Below are positions 37,501-43,441 of a stretch of DNA of 43,441 nt, piece after piece. A program made the translations under genes and the position numbers. Positions within the stretch are counted from its first letter, which is position 1, and the number at the start of each line of letters is the position of its first letter. This stretch comes from an uncultured bacterium (GTDB lineage Bacteria; Verrucomicrobiota; Kiritimatiellia; RFP12; UBA1067): the NCBI GenBank assembly GCA_902770045.1, contig CACXRO010000006.1, forward strand, positions 1 through 43,441, given 5' to 3'. The notes below the pieces were generated by a model that saw only the letters and a program-made list of their open reading frames with translations, had not been told where the DNA came from and did not search any database.

Positions 37501-38452
37501 CGAGTACGCGCTGGAAGGACTGGTCTTCCGCAAGTGCCGCGGTCTCGCCGTCGAGGGCTGCACGGTGCGCAACGTCGGCGGAAACGCGCTTAGGATCGAC
37601 GGCGGTGAGAACTGCCGGGTGTCGAAGTGCGCCTTTGCCGGCATCGGCCTCACCTGCTGCGTCGTGTCCGGCGGCGACCGGCGGCGGCTCAAGCCGGCCG
37701 GCCACGAGATCGCGGACTGCGAGTTCTCCGACTTCGCGCGGGTGAACCGCACCTACGAGTCGGCGGTGAAGCTGCACGGCTGCGGCAACCGCGTGCTGCG
37801 CAACCGGATGCACGACGCGCCGCACTCGGCGATCTTCTACGGCGGCAACGACCACCTCGTCTCGTCCAACGAGATCTGGAACATCCTCGCCGAGACCCAG
37901 GACGCGGGCGCGGTCTACACCGGGCGCGACCCCACGAGCCGCGGCAACGTGGTCAGCTTCAACTACGTGCACGACTGCGGCGTGCGCGGGCGCAAGACGG
38001 CGAATGTGATGGCCTTCTACCTCGACGACTGCGATGCCGGCGACCTGGTAGTCTCCAACCGCGTCGTCAATGTGCCGCGGGGCCTGCTCATCGGCGGCGG
38101 GCAGGACAACCGAGCGGTCGGCAACAGCTTCGAGCGCTGTGACGTGGGGCTGTCGATCGACGACCGCGGCGTGTACGAGACGGAGAAGTGGGATTCCGTC
38201 ACCGACACCTCGTGGCAGATGACGCGCAAGGCGCTCGAGATGCCGATCTTCGAGGAACCGTGGAAGAGCCGCTATCCGCTGATGGCGACATACCTCGTCG
38301 ACTCGCCGCGCGAGCCGCGCCATGTCGAGATATCCGGAAATGTCTTCAGGGACTGCGCATTGCCGATCGAATACCATCTCAAGGGCGCCCGCAGCCGCGA
38401 GGCCATAGCCGTTCATGACAATGTCATCGTCGGTGCCGACGGCGGCGAGTGA
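34583..38452 (+). CDS. Secreted double right-handed beta-helix protein, GH141-like tandem duplication
   Basis: 1289 residues with a signal peptide at about 1-29. Module A (~30-695) has the layout of GH141-like enzymes: an N-terminal sandwich and then parallel beta-helix rungs (NEISFNRIVDIGQG, MADMGGVYTLG with Asp518, SSYGGWGMYNDEGS). Family GH141 contains fucosidase and xylanase activities. Module B (~700-1289) repeats the plan, beginning VTLRLAPGDYRLDEPL. It has helix rungs SSNEIWNIL, ETQDAGAVYTGRD with Asp1107, and VVSFNYVHDCG. Both carry D-x-G-x-VYT at the equivalent place, suggesting two active sites of different specificity. Start ATG 34583 has AAAGG nearby and is 10 bases after the pseudopilin stop. 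The family call is tentative for module A and weaker for module B. Confidence 0.75.
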   Translation: MSRHHSVAQASALAHAFLFAAAFAAFSAGAGELVVSPDGLAPHEALAKIRAAKAAGDRSAWTVLVKAGEYQFAEPLVFTPEDSGETGAPVRWIGEYGAVFSGGRRIGGWRDAGGGVWEAPVPNGADGRPAFFESLYVNGRRAVRAHLPREGYFHVDQWSQTELKDGSGAVTGYVQRATVREQGLEALLSLSPAALAAAKWRAFVKWTHESRVVSAYDGPTGEITICGAAKSRIPNYRPWNGDAANYFQLENVEAGFAAPGEWLYDADALKVKYRPLPGEELGAVEAVAPVQQLVSLVRFEGDPDGGRFVHDVEFEGIGFTATRSDGVVAPNGAVNIYGYQAAAMSGATVWGEGLHRARFDRCRFFNTENYAFRLEDGCVSNAIVSCEIVDAGAGGVWLGNGKGNLLLRQNPSKRKSPNAWDAANCLPTERLVDASPRAVRFNVVDDNLIRHCGRVAPDACGIILTHAADTKVTHNEIEDLFYTGISVGWTWGYWGSYAQRNEISFNRIVDIGQGRMADMGGVYTLGASFGTVVTNNVIMHVNSSSYGGWGMYNDEGSEGVRWENNLVVDTSTDSYHIHFGRSNEVVNCVLVGSRGSVLAVSRMEAHRQVAFRRNVVVWPNGPVFRGGNRLVDGTAKAEFDGNLFWSEDGVTELNGLCRGTVADPKFVDAAAGDWRLRPDSPALKLGFRPWDYSLSGRRRRAERTVEATPDTFAAALADVRARHGEREHVTLRLAPGDYRLDEPLKLTTSDSHLAIVSAEPGRARFVRAERATPGGVVECAAGPLPDAEGFARVRPHLPLFFYDGKWAVEARWPNEGYAEFTNVVESGVSGRVLNSVMPDNPTGPGAFEFASDRPARWNFDEGVWLCGYFSHDWAYERVRAAGFDAGRRVVSMAAAATFGIGSQTWSNNAGRRFFACGVRAELDAPGEFFFDRKTRRVDFIAPPGMREFVAVTRPGGFIEAEGVDDLRIDGVVFEYALEGLVFRKCRGLAVEGCTVRNVGGNALRIDGGENCRVSKCAFAGIGLTCCVVSGGDRRRLKPAGHEIADCEFSDFARVNRTYESAVKLHGCGNRVLRNRMHDAPHSAIFYGGNDHLVSSNEIWNILAETQDAGAVYTGRDPTSRGNVVSFNYVHDCGVRGRKTANVMAFYLDDCDAGDLVVSNRVVNVPRGLLIGGGQDNRAVGNSFERCDVGLSIDDRGVYETEKWDSVTDTSWQMTRKALEMPIFEEPWKSRYPLMATYLVDSPREPRHVEISGNVFRDCALPIEYHLKGARSREAIAVHDNVIVGADGGE

Positions 38453-38508
38453 CTGGTCGCCGGCTTGCCATCCACCGACACTTTTCCCCACACGAGAAGC
38501 GCAGATTT

Positions 38509-38517
38509 TGGTATAAT
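38509..38517 (+). promoter_or_regulatory. Extended -10, leaderless type
   Basis: TGGTATAAT, 7 bases (TGCGCCA) before ATG 38525, with no ribosome-binding site. It heads a four-gene overlapping operon that runs to 42657. Confidence 0.65.
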
Positions 38518-38524
38518 TGCGCCA

Positions 38525-39292
38525 ATGAAGTTCAGGGTAGCAGTTCTAATCGCGCTTGCAGCGCTCGTGGCAGCCGCCGAAAGGCAGCCGCTGGAGCGCT
38601 ATCAGTCGATCATCGATCGCCAGATGTTCGGCGAGCTGCCGGACGACTTCGACCCCTCGAAGCTGCCGAGCGAGGTCCAGAAGACGTCCTCCAGGGCGGC
38701 CAAGGAGCTTTCGGCCGAGCAGGAGAAGCTCAAGAGCGCAATCCACTTCTCGGTCATCAACGTCCGCGCCGACGGCCGCGTCGAGGTCGGCTTCACCGAC
38801 AACACCGATCCCAAGGAGCCGCGCCACTACTTCATCTGCGAGGGCGAGACCGCCGGCGGCTGGACGGTCGAGGAGGCCGACCGCGATACCGCCACGATGA
38901 CGATTTCCAAGGACGGCGTCTCGCTTGAGCTCAAGCTCGGCGACAACTCCGCGAAGGGCGGCGGCAGCATGAAGCGCTCCGGAGAGTCGTCCGCGCCGCG
39001 CAACTCGCCGCTGCTCGGCAACGGCGCCGGCGGCTTCGTCTCGGCGCGCCGCCGCCGCGAGCAGCGCGAGGCGGAGGCCGCGGCGGAGGACAAGAAGCGC
39101 CGCGAGGAGGAGGAGCGCAAGCGCGCGGAGGAGCGCGCGGCTGAGGCCGCTCGCGAGGAGCAGCGCGCCGCGGAGCGCGAGGAGCAGCGCAAGCAGCTGC
39201 TCGCCATCCAGGAGGAGCTCAGGCGCGTGCGCGAGACGAAGGCGGCGGAGAAGGAGAAGGAGGCCGAGAGTGCGGGCGACGACTCTGAGTGA
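38525..39292 (+). CDS. Exported protein with long charged C-terminal coiled coil
   Basis: 255 residues. A short signal peptide (MKFRVAVLIALAALVAAAE) is followed by LERYQSIIDRQMFGELPDD and a small beta domain (FSVINVRADGRVEVGFTDN, MTISKDGVSLELKLG), which is faintly like a secretion-system GspC domain. From about residue 178 the sequence is almost only Arg, Glu, Ala, Lys and Gln (EEERKRAEERAAEAAREEQ) and should form a long coiled coil. Function unknown. It overlaps the next gene by 23 bases. The start is defined by the leaderless promoter. Confidence 0.6.
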   Translation: MKFRVAVLIALAALVAAAERQPLERYQSIIDRQMFGELPDDFDPSKLPSEVQKTSSRAAKELSAEQEKLKSAIHFSVINVRADGRVEVGFTDNTDPKEPRHYFICEGETAGGWTVEEADRDTATMTISKDGVSLELKLGDNSAKGGGSMKRSGESSAPRNSPLLGNGAGGFVSARRRREQREAEAAAEDKKRREEEERKRAEERAAEAAREEQRAAEREEQRKQLLAIQEELRRVRETKAAEKEKEAESAGDDSE

Positions 39293-40109
39293 GTTCCAGG
39301 AGTCGCTGCGCGCGACCGGCTCCTACCGCACGTCCGACGACCGCCGCGCAAAACGCCGCGCGAAGCCGGGCTGGCTCACCACCCTGCGCTACACGCTGGG
39401 CGTGACCAGGGTGTTTCCGTACTGCGCGGTCAGCCAGCCGCTCGGGCGGCTCACCACCGACCGCTGGGCGAACGCGTGCTTCTCTTCGGTGACCACGGCG
39501 GAGCGCCTCGGAATGGAGGTGTCGGTCGAGGGCTTCGAGAACCGCCGCGCGGTCGACGGACCGGTGGTGTACCTTTCCAACCACATGTCGATGACCGAGA
39601 CGATCATGCTGCCGCCGACGCTGCTCGTGTTCGGTCCGTTCAGCTATGTCGCCAAGGCGTCGCTCGCGCACCTGCCTTTCCTCGAGAAGGCGGCGGAGCG
39701 GATGCGGATGGTGCCGATCAGCCGCGCTTCGCCGCGCGAGGACCTGGTTAACATCCTTCGGGTCGGCACCGAGCGGATATCCTCCGGCGAGAGCTTCCTC
39801 ATCTTTCCGCAGGGCACGCGGTGCGACGTCTTCAGCCGCGCCCGCTACTCGTCGATCGGCGCGAAGCTCGCCGAGCGCGCCGGATGCCCGGTGGTGCCGA
39901 TCGTGGTCGACACCCGCTGCCAGCCGACGCGGAAGTCGGGGCTGTTCCGGAAGATGTTCAAGGACTTCGGCCCCGTCGACACCTCGCACGATATCCGCAT
40001 CGCCTGCGGCCCGGCGATACCGTGCGGGAAGGCGCGCGACATGCACGCGGCGGCGTTCGAGTGGATGGCCACGAAGCTCGAGTCGTGGGGGCTGCCGACG
40101 GAACGGTGA
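39270..40109 (+). CDS. PlsC-type 1-acylglycerol-3-phosphate acyltransferase family protein
   Basis: 279 residues. Acyltransferase motif I reads SNHMSMTET, with His105 and Glu110 where most members have HX4D. Motif III is FPQGTR (usually FPEGTR) and motif IV VVPIVVDT. The family transfers acyl chains to glycerophospholipids or lipid A-type acceptors at the inner membrane. The HX4(D/E) form also occurs in lipid A acyltransferases, so the acceptor is open. The start is GTG 39270 with AAGGAGG 6 bases before it, inside the end of the coiled-coil gene. Its TGA overlaps the following ATG by one base. Confidence 0.83.
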   Translation: MRATTLSEFQESLRATGSYRTSDDRRAKRRAKPGWLTTLRYTLGVTRVFPYCAVSQPLGRLTTDRWANACFSSVTTAERLGMEVSVEGFENRRAVDGPVVYLSNHMSMTETIMLPPTLLVFGPFSYVAKASLAHLPFLEKAAERMRMVPISRASPREDLVNILRVGTERISSGESFLIFPQGTRCDVFSRARYSSIGAKLAERAGCPVVPIVVDTRCQPTRKSGLFRKMFKDFGPVDTSHDIRIACGPAIPCGKARDMHAAAFEWMATKLESWGLPTER

Positions 40110-41824
40110 TGTCCGTCCTTCCCGTCATCCTCGCGGCGCTCCTCTGGCATCCGGCGGCGGATTCCTCACCGCGCCCGGATCCGTCCGCGTCGCCTCGCGC
40201 CCGTCGCGGCGGGACGCTGCGCTTCTCCGGCTCGCAGCCCCCGAAGAGCTTCAACGCCTACGTGGACAACAACTCCTACACCGCGATGCTTTTCAGCCTC
40301 ATGTACGAGACGCTGCTCGACTCCGACCCGGAGACCGGCGAGCCGGTGCCGGCGCTGGCGCGGCGCTGGGCGACGTCGGAGGACGGACGCGAGTTCGTCT
40401 TTGAGCTCGATCCGCGCGCGAAGTGGTCCGACGGGCGCCCGGTAACCGCGGCGGACGTGAAGTGGACCTTCGACGCGGTGACGGACCCGAGGAGCGACAC
40501 CGGCCCCTGGAAGCCGACGCTCGCCTTCTTCGAAAGCCCCGAGGTCGTGGACGCGCACACGGTGAGGTTCGTGAAGAAGGGCGGGGGACCGAAGGACTGG
40601 CGCGATGTCCTCAACTGCTCTTCCTTCTGGATTCTGCCGCGGCACGCCTTCGAGGGGCGCGACTTCAACAAGCTCGACTTCGCAGGCGCGGTCTCCGGCG
40701 GCGCCTACTTCATCTCGCGCGCGGTCGAGCAAGTCGAAACCGAGCTCAGCCGCCACGGGCGCTGGTGGCGCCAGGACCTGCCGCAGTGCCGCGGACTCTG
40801 CAACTTCGACCGCATCGTGGTGAGGTACTTCGCGGAGAACGAGAACGCTTTCGAGGCGTTCCGCAAGCGCCGGATCGACGTCTTCCCTGTCTACTCCGCG
40901 CGCATCTACGCCGAGGGCACGCGCACCGACGAGTTCGCGCGCAACCTGGTGCTGAAGCGTCGCGTGCGCAACCACGCGCCGGTCGGCTTCCAGGGCTTCG
41001 CGATGAACATGCGCCGCCCGCCGTTCGACCGGCTCGAGGTGCGCCAGGCGATGGCGAAGCTCGTCGACCGCGAGACCATGAACCGCACGATGATGAACGG
41101 CGCGTACTTCCTGCTGAACTCCTATTACCAGGACCTCTACGACGCCGGGCATCCGTGCACCAACGAGGTCTGGCGCTACGACGTCGACGGCGCAAGGGCG
41201 CTGCTCGCCCGGGCGGGGCTTGGCGGCGGATTCTCCTTTTCCTTCCTCTCGCGGAGCGCCACCGAGGACAAGTTCCTCTCGCTTTTCTCCCGCGCGCTTG
41301 CGGAATGCGGGGTGAAGATGGAGATCGTGCGCAAGGACTTCGCCGCGTGGATGCGCGACATGGACGAGTTCAACTTCGACATGACCTGGGCGGCGTGGGG
41401 CGCCGGGGTGGTGAAGTACCCCGAGCTCTCGTGGTCCAGCGCCGAGGCCGCGCGCCGCGGCTCCAACAACATCACCGGCTTCAGCGACCCCGAGGTTGAC
41501 CGCCTGATCGCCGCGGAGAAGGGGATGGAGTCGGCGGCGGATCGCCTTGCGGCCTACCGCGAGATCGACGCGCGCGTCGCGGCGGCGGTTCCGTACGTCC
41601 TCCTGTGGCAGACCGACTCCACGCGCATCCTCTACTGGAACAAGTTCGGCACGCCGCGCACGGTGCTTTCGCGGCTCGGACGCGAGGACTCGGCGCTCTC
41701 GCACTGGTGGTACGACGCCGATAGGGCGGAGGAGCTCGAGCGCGCGGCGCGCGGCGGAACATGCCTGCCGGCAGTGCCGGAGCTGGTCGACTACGACGAG
41801 GAGACGGAAGTGGAGGGAAGATGA
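40109..41824 (+). CDS. Extracellular solute-binding protein, family 5 (peptide/oligosaccharide ABC type)
   Basis: 571 residues of the DppA/OppA/YejA group (SBP_bac_5). Recognisable stretches are [95 protein letters not shown] and MTWAAWGAG. The N-terminus ([19 protein letters not shown]) is a short signal peptide without a clear lipobox Cys. No ABC permease or ATPase genes are next to it, so the transporter partners lie elsewhere. It overlaps the acyltransferase by one base upstream and the methyltransferase by ATGA downstream. Confidence 0.9.
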   Translation: MSVLPVILAALLWHPAADSSPRPDPSASPRARRGGTLRFSGSQPPKSFNAYVDNNSYTAMLFSLMYETLLDSDPETGEPVPALARRWATSEDGREFVFELDPRAKWSDGRPVTAADVKWTFDAVTDPRSDTGPWKPTLAFFESPEVVDAHTVRFVKKGGGPKDWRDVLNCSSFWILPRHAFEGRDFNKLDFAGAVSGGAYFISRAVEQVETELSRHGRWWRQDLPQCRGLCNFDRIVVRYFAENENAFEAFRKRRIDVFPVYSARIYAEGTRTDEFARNLVLKRRVRNHAPVGFQGFAMNMRRPPFDRLEVRQAMAKLVDRETMNRTMMNGAYFLLNSYYQDLYDAGHPCTNEVWRYDVDGARALLARAGLGGGFSFSFLSRSATEDKFLSLFSRALAECGVKMEIVRKDFAAWMRDMDEFNFDMTWAAWGAGVVKYPELSWSSAEAARRGSNNITGFSDPEVDRLIAAEKGMESAADRLAAYREIDARVAAAVPYVLLWQTDSTRILYWNKFGTPRTVLSRLGREDSALSHWWYDADRAEELERAARGGTCLPAVPELVDYDEETEVEGR

Positions 41825-42657
41825 AGGACGACTACGAACTTCTCGACAGCGGCGACGGCCGCAAGCTTGAGCGCTTCGGCGCCTACACGCTCGCGCGTCC
41901 ATGCTCGCAGGCGCTGTGGCGTCCGTCGCTGCCGGCGGCGGAATGGGCGCGCGCGGACGCGTCCTTCGACCGCGAGGACGGGAACCGCTGGCACAACCGC
42001 GCGGGCATCCCGAAGTCCTGGGAAATCGAGACCGCCGGCATCCGCTTCAAGCTCGGCGGCACCGACTTCGGCCACCTCGGCATCTTTCCCGAACAGCGTG
42101 CGCAGTGGCGGTGGATACGCGAGACGGTCGCCGCCGCGAAGGCGTCCGGCCGCGCGCCGTCGCTCCTCAACCTCTTCGCCTACTCCGGCGGCTCGACCCT
42201 GGCGGCGGCGCTGGGCGGCGCTGAGGTCTGCCACCTCGACGCCTCGAAGGGGATGGTGGAGTGGGCGCGCGAGAACGCGAAGCTGAACGGCCTCGCCGCC
42301 GCGCCGGTCCGCTGGATCGTGGACGACGCCCACAAGTTCATGCAGCGCGAAATCCGCCGCGGACGGCGCTACGACGCCATCGTCCTCGACCCGCCGAGCT
42401 TTGGGCGCGGCGCCGGCGGCGAGATGTACAAGATCGAGCGCGACCTCAAGACAACGCTCGCACTCGCGAAGGAGCTCCTCTCGGACGCGCCGCTCTTCGT
42501 GCTCTTCTCGTCCCACACCCCCGGCCTCTCGCCGGTCGTGGCCGAGAACGTCCTCTCCCAGCTCCTGCCGGTGGCGCGGACAGAAAAAGGCGAGATGCTG
42601 CTCGAGGGGAAGTCGCTTCCCTGCCCGAGCGGCATCTTCTGCCGGGCCGTGTTCTGA
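41821..42657 (+). CDS. Class I SAM-dependent methyltransferase, RlmI/RlmK-like
   Basis: 278 residues. The Rossmann motif I is [27 protein letters not shown], followed by [11 protein letters not shown] and the target-base motif [10 protein letters not shown]. This is the pattern of rRNA methyltransferases of the RlmI/RlmKL group that modify 23S rRNA. The PUA domain found at the N-terminus of RlmI is not evident; the first ~100 residues instead look like the short form often annotated as a generic methyltransferase. GGAGG precedes ATG 41821, which overlaps the upstream stop. Specific position of methylation unknown. Confidence 0.85.
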   Translation: MKDDYELLDSGDGRKLERFGAYTLARPCSQALWRPSLPAAEWARADASFDREDGNRWHNRAGIPKSWEIETAGIRFKLGGTDFGHLGIFPEQRAQWRWIRETVAAAKASGRAPSLLNLFAYSGGSTLAAALGGAEVCHLDASKGMVEWARENAKLNGLAAAPVRWIVDDAHKFMQREIRRGRRYDAIVLDPPSFGRGAGGEMYKIERDLKTTLALAKELLSDAPLFVLFSSHTPGLSPVVAENVLSQLLPVARTEKGEMLLEGKSLPCPSGIFCRAVF

Positions 42658-42677
42658 CGGCCGAGCCGCCAACGGCC

Positions 42678-43022
42678 TTACTTGACCGTGATGACGGAGT
42701 TGTAGGTCCCCTGGTCGTTGGGGACGGCGTTCGCGTTCTCAGGGTCGGCGCACCAGGTGCCGTCGATGACGAACTTGTACTGGTAGTTGCCGGGCGCGAG
42801 CTTGAGCTTGGCGGAGTAGACGCCCGCCTTGAACGCCATCTTCTTGGCGGTCGGGTTCCACTTGTTGAACTCGCCGGCGATGTACACCGCCTTGCCCTTG
42901 TCGGCGTGCACGGTGAAGAGCACGACCTTGCCGGCCGGCTTCCTCGCCGCCGGCTTCCTCGCCGGCGCCTTCTTCGTAACCACTTTCTTGGCGGAGCTCT
43001 TCTTTGCTGTCTTGATCTTCAT
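42678..43022 (-). CDS. Lysine-rich protein with glycogen-binding (CBM48/AMPK-beta-like) domain
   Basis: 114 residues. The first ~32 are a Lys/Ala/Pro tail resembling histone H1 (AKKSSAKKVVTKKAPARKPAARKPAG). The rest is an isoamylase-N/CBM48 fold (VYIAGEFNKWNPTAKKM, GVYSAKLKLAPGNYQYKFVIDG, GTYNSVITV), the domain that binds glycogen or starch chains in branching enzymes and AMPK beta. ATG 43022 has AAGGA 5 bases before it. An in-frame GTG at 43073 would add 17 residues (MNPRMSRKNAGKGNKET) but has poor ribosome-binding spacing. The basic tail could bind nucleic acid or anionic surfaces. It is convergent with the methyltransferase gene. Confidence 0.82.
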   Translation of the reverse strand: MKIKTAKKSSAKKVVTKKAPARKPAARKPAGKVVLFTVHADKGKAVYIAGEFNKWNPTAKKMAFKAGVYSAKLKLAPGNYQYKFVIDGTWCADPENANAVPNDQGTYNSVITVK

Positions 43023-43041
43023 TGTTTCCTTGTTGCCTTTC

Positions 43042-43057
43042 CCCGCATTTTTGCGGG
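43042..43057 (-). other. Perfect hairpin in the CBM48 gene leader
   Basis: CCCGCA-TTTT-TGCGGG, a 6-bp stem with a four-base loop, lies between the promoter and ATG 43022 and just upstream of AAGGA. It could modulate translation. If the GTG at 43073 is used, it is coding instead. Confidence 0.4.
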
Positions 43058-43109
43058 ACATTCTCGGATTCACCCCCTTGAGGGCCTACTCCGGGTTTTG
43101 AGGGCGCAT

Positions 43110-43137
43110 ATTATCTCATATTTTTCTGATTTGTCAA
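43110..43137 (-). promoter_or_regulatory. Promoter of the CBM48 gene (TTGACA-16-GATAAT)
   Basis: On the minus strand TTGACA (43137-43132) is followed by 16 bases and GATAAT (43115-43110), preceded by TGA. It is the only promoter in the window with a perfect -35, suggesting strong expression. Confidence 0.65.
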
Positions 43138-43158
43138 TGGCCAACCTCAAAAAATATT

Positions 43159-43210
43159 CAGCAGCCAGCAACCAGCAACCAGTAATCAGCTAGTTGGCTG
43201 CTGGCTGCTG
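43159..43210. repeat. Inverted and tandem CAGC-rich repeat
   Basis: CAGCAGCCAGC (43159-43169) is mirrored by GCTGGCTGCTG (43200-43210), with CCAGCAACCAG units between them. The arms pair perfectly over 11 bp. It lies in the spacer between the CBM48 promoter and the rRNA promoter and could insulate them. Confidence 0.55.
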
Positions 43211-43234
43211 ATCGCTGATTTCCAAAATACCCCC

Positions 43235-43264
43235 TTGCGCGCATCGCCTCGATTATGATATACT
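43235..43264 (+). promoter_or_regulatory. rRNA operon promoter
   Basis: TTGCGC (43235-43240), 18 bases, then TATACT (43259-43264) as TGATATACT. It is about 130 bases upstream of the 16S gene. A GC-rich CGCCCCTAAAAGGCGGGCG stretch follows the likely start. Confidence 0.6.
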
Positions 43265-43295
43265 ACACATTCGTTCGCCCCTAAAAGGCGGGCGT

Positions 43296-43306
43296 TGCTC
43301 TTTGAA
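43296..43306 (+). promoter_or_regulatory. boxA-like antitermination element
   Basis: TGCTCTTTGAA closely matches the rRNA boxA consensus (TGCTCTTTAACA), which binds NusB/S10 to prevent early termination in rRNA leaders. Confidence 0.65.
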
Positions 43307-43320
43307 ATGAGGTTATTGGC

Positions 43321-43339
43321 GTGTCTCTGGAAGAGACAC
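43321..43339 (+). other. Stem-loop in the rRNA leader
   Basis: GTGTCTCT-GGA-AGAGACAC is a perfect 8-bp stem with a three-base loop, 15 bases after boxA. It may be a boxB-like or RNA-processing element of the rRNA leader. Confidence 0.55.
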
Positions 43340-43390
43340 GGAACAGTAAATGTTTGTGCAAGGGGCCGATCGAAAACAACTCAAGAATCT

Positions 43391-43441
43391 TTTTCTGAGA
43401 GTTTGATTCTGGCTCAGAACGAACGCTGGTAGCGTGGATTA
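43391..43441 (+). rRNA. rrs: 16S ribosomal RNA, 5' end only
   Basis: AGAGTTTGATTCTGGCTCAG at 43398-43417 is the universal 16S start; by analogy with E. coli the mature 5' end is about 43391. Only about 50 bases are present before the window ends. The following AACGAACGCTGGTAGCGTGGATTA is of the kind seen in Verrucomicrobiota, Kiritimatiellota and Lentisphaerota. Confidence 0.95.

Noticed and set aside
35369..38491. A 1040-codon minus-strand frame opposite the double beta-helix gene
   Set aside because: A shadow frame with Val/Ala/His/Arg bias and no motif; the plus strand encodes clear beta-helix rungs.

Overview
The window is 43.4 kb of high-GC bacterial DNA, densely coding and mostly on the + strand. 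It ends in the first ~50 bases of a 16S rRNA gene whose 5' end reads AACGAACGCTGG followed by a GTGGATTA stretch. That 16S start, the many secreted glycosidases, a lone GspG-type pseudopilin, no SusC/SusD pair and the recurrent TGnTATAAT promoters fit the PVC superphylum. The best guess is a gut or rumen Kiritimatiellota/Verrucomicrobiota/Lentisphaerota lineage. This is inference; the complete 16S would settle it.

Positions 1-16,900 are a glycan-utilisation island. It opens with a broken gene whose tail resembles a sialate O-acetylesterase. A GH97 enzyme, a sialidase-like Asp-box protein and the first of three related clan GH-A-like TIM-barrel proteins follow. An AT-richer AAA/DUF4143 ATPase separates this from the second barrel paralogue. 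Next come a convergent AraC regulator, an HpcH/HpaI aldolase and a 1676-residue fusion: Na+/solute symporter, third barrel paralogue, metallophosphoesterase-like domain without metal ligands, beta-sandwiches and a YhcH/NanQ-like domain. An 18-bp sequence occurs at the same distance (29-30 nt) upstream of the -10 of the sialidase-like operon and of the aldolase-symporter operon. In the second case it also overlies the -35 of the AraC gene. I read these genes as one AraC-controlled system that cuts, imports and cleaves an acidic (nonulosonate- or uronate-like) sugar.

Positions 17,000-22,900 carry five shikimate-pathway enzymes in two polypeptides coupled by an ATGA overlap: AroC-AroD-AroE and AroK-AroB. 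A six-hairpin glycosidase overlaps the end of the second. AroA and a regulated DAHP synthase form another operon at 30.2-32.4 kb, so all seven steps to chorismate lie within about 15.5 kb on four proteins.

Positions 23,000-30,100 are accessory: a small leaderless gene, a tightly overlapped secreted-protein/esterase/leucine-rich-repeat operon, DeoC, an AT-richer secreted serpin and a secreted protein of unknown function. From 32.4 kb come an EF-hand membrane protein, the pseudopilin, a 1289-residue double beta-helix protein, then a coiled-coil protein, acyltransferase, peptide-type solute-binding protein and RNA methyltransferase in one overlapping operon. A lysine-rich CBM48 protein is transcribed toward them, and the rRNA promoter and leader close the window.

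At least four genes have their ATG 6-7 nt after a TGnTATAAT box, which predicts leaderless mRNAs.
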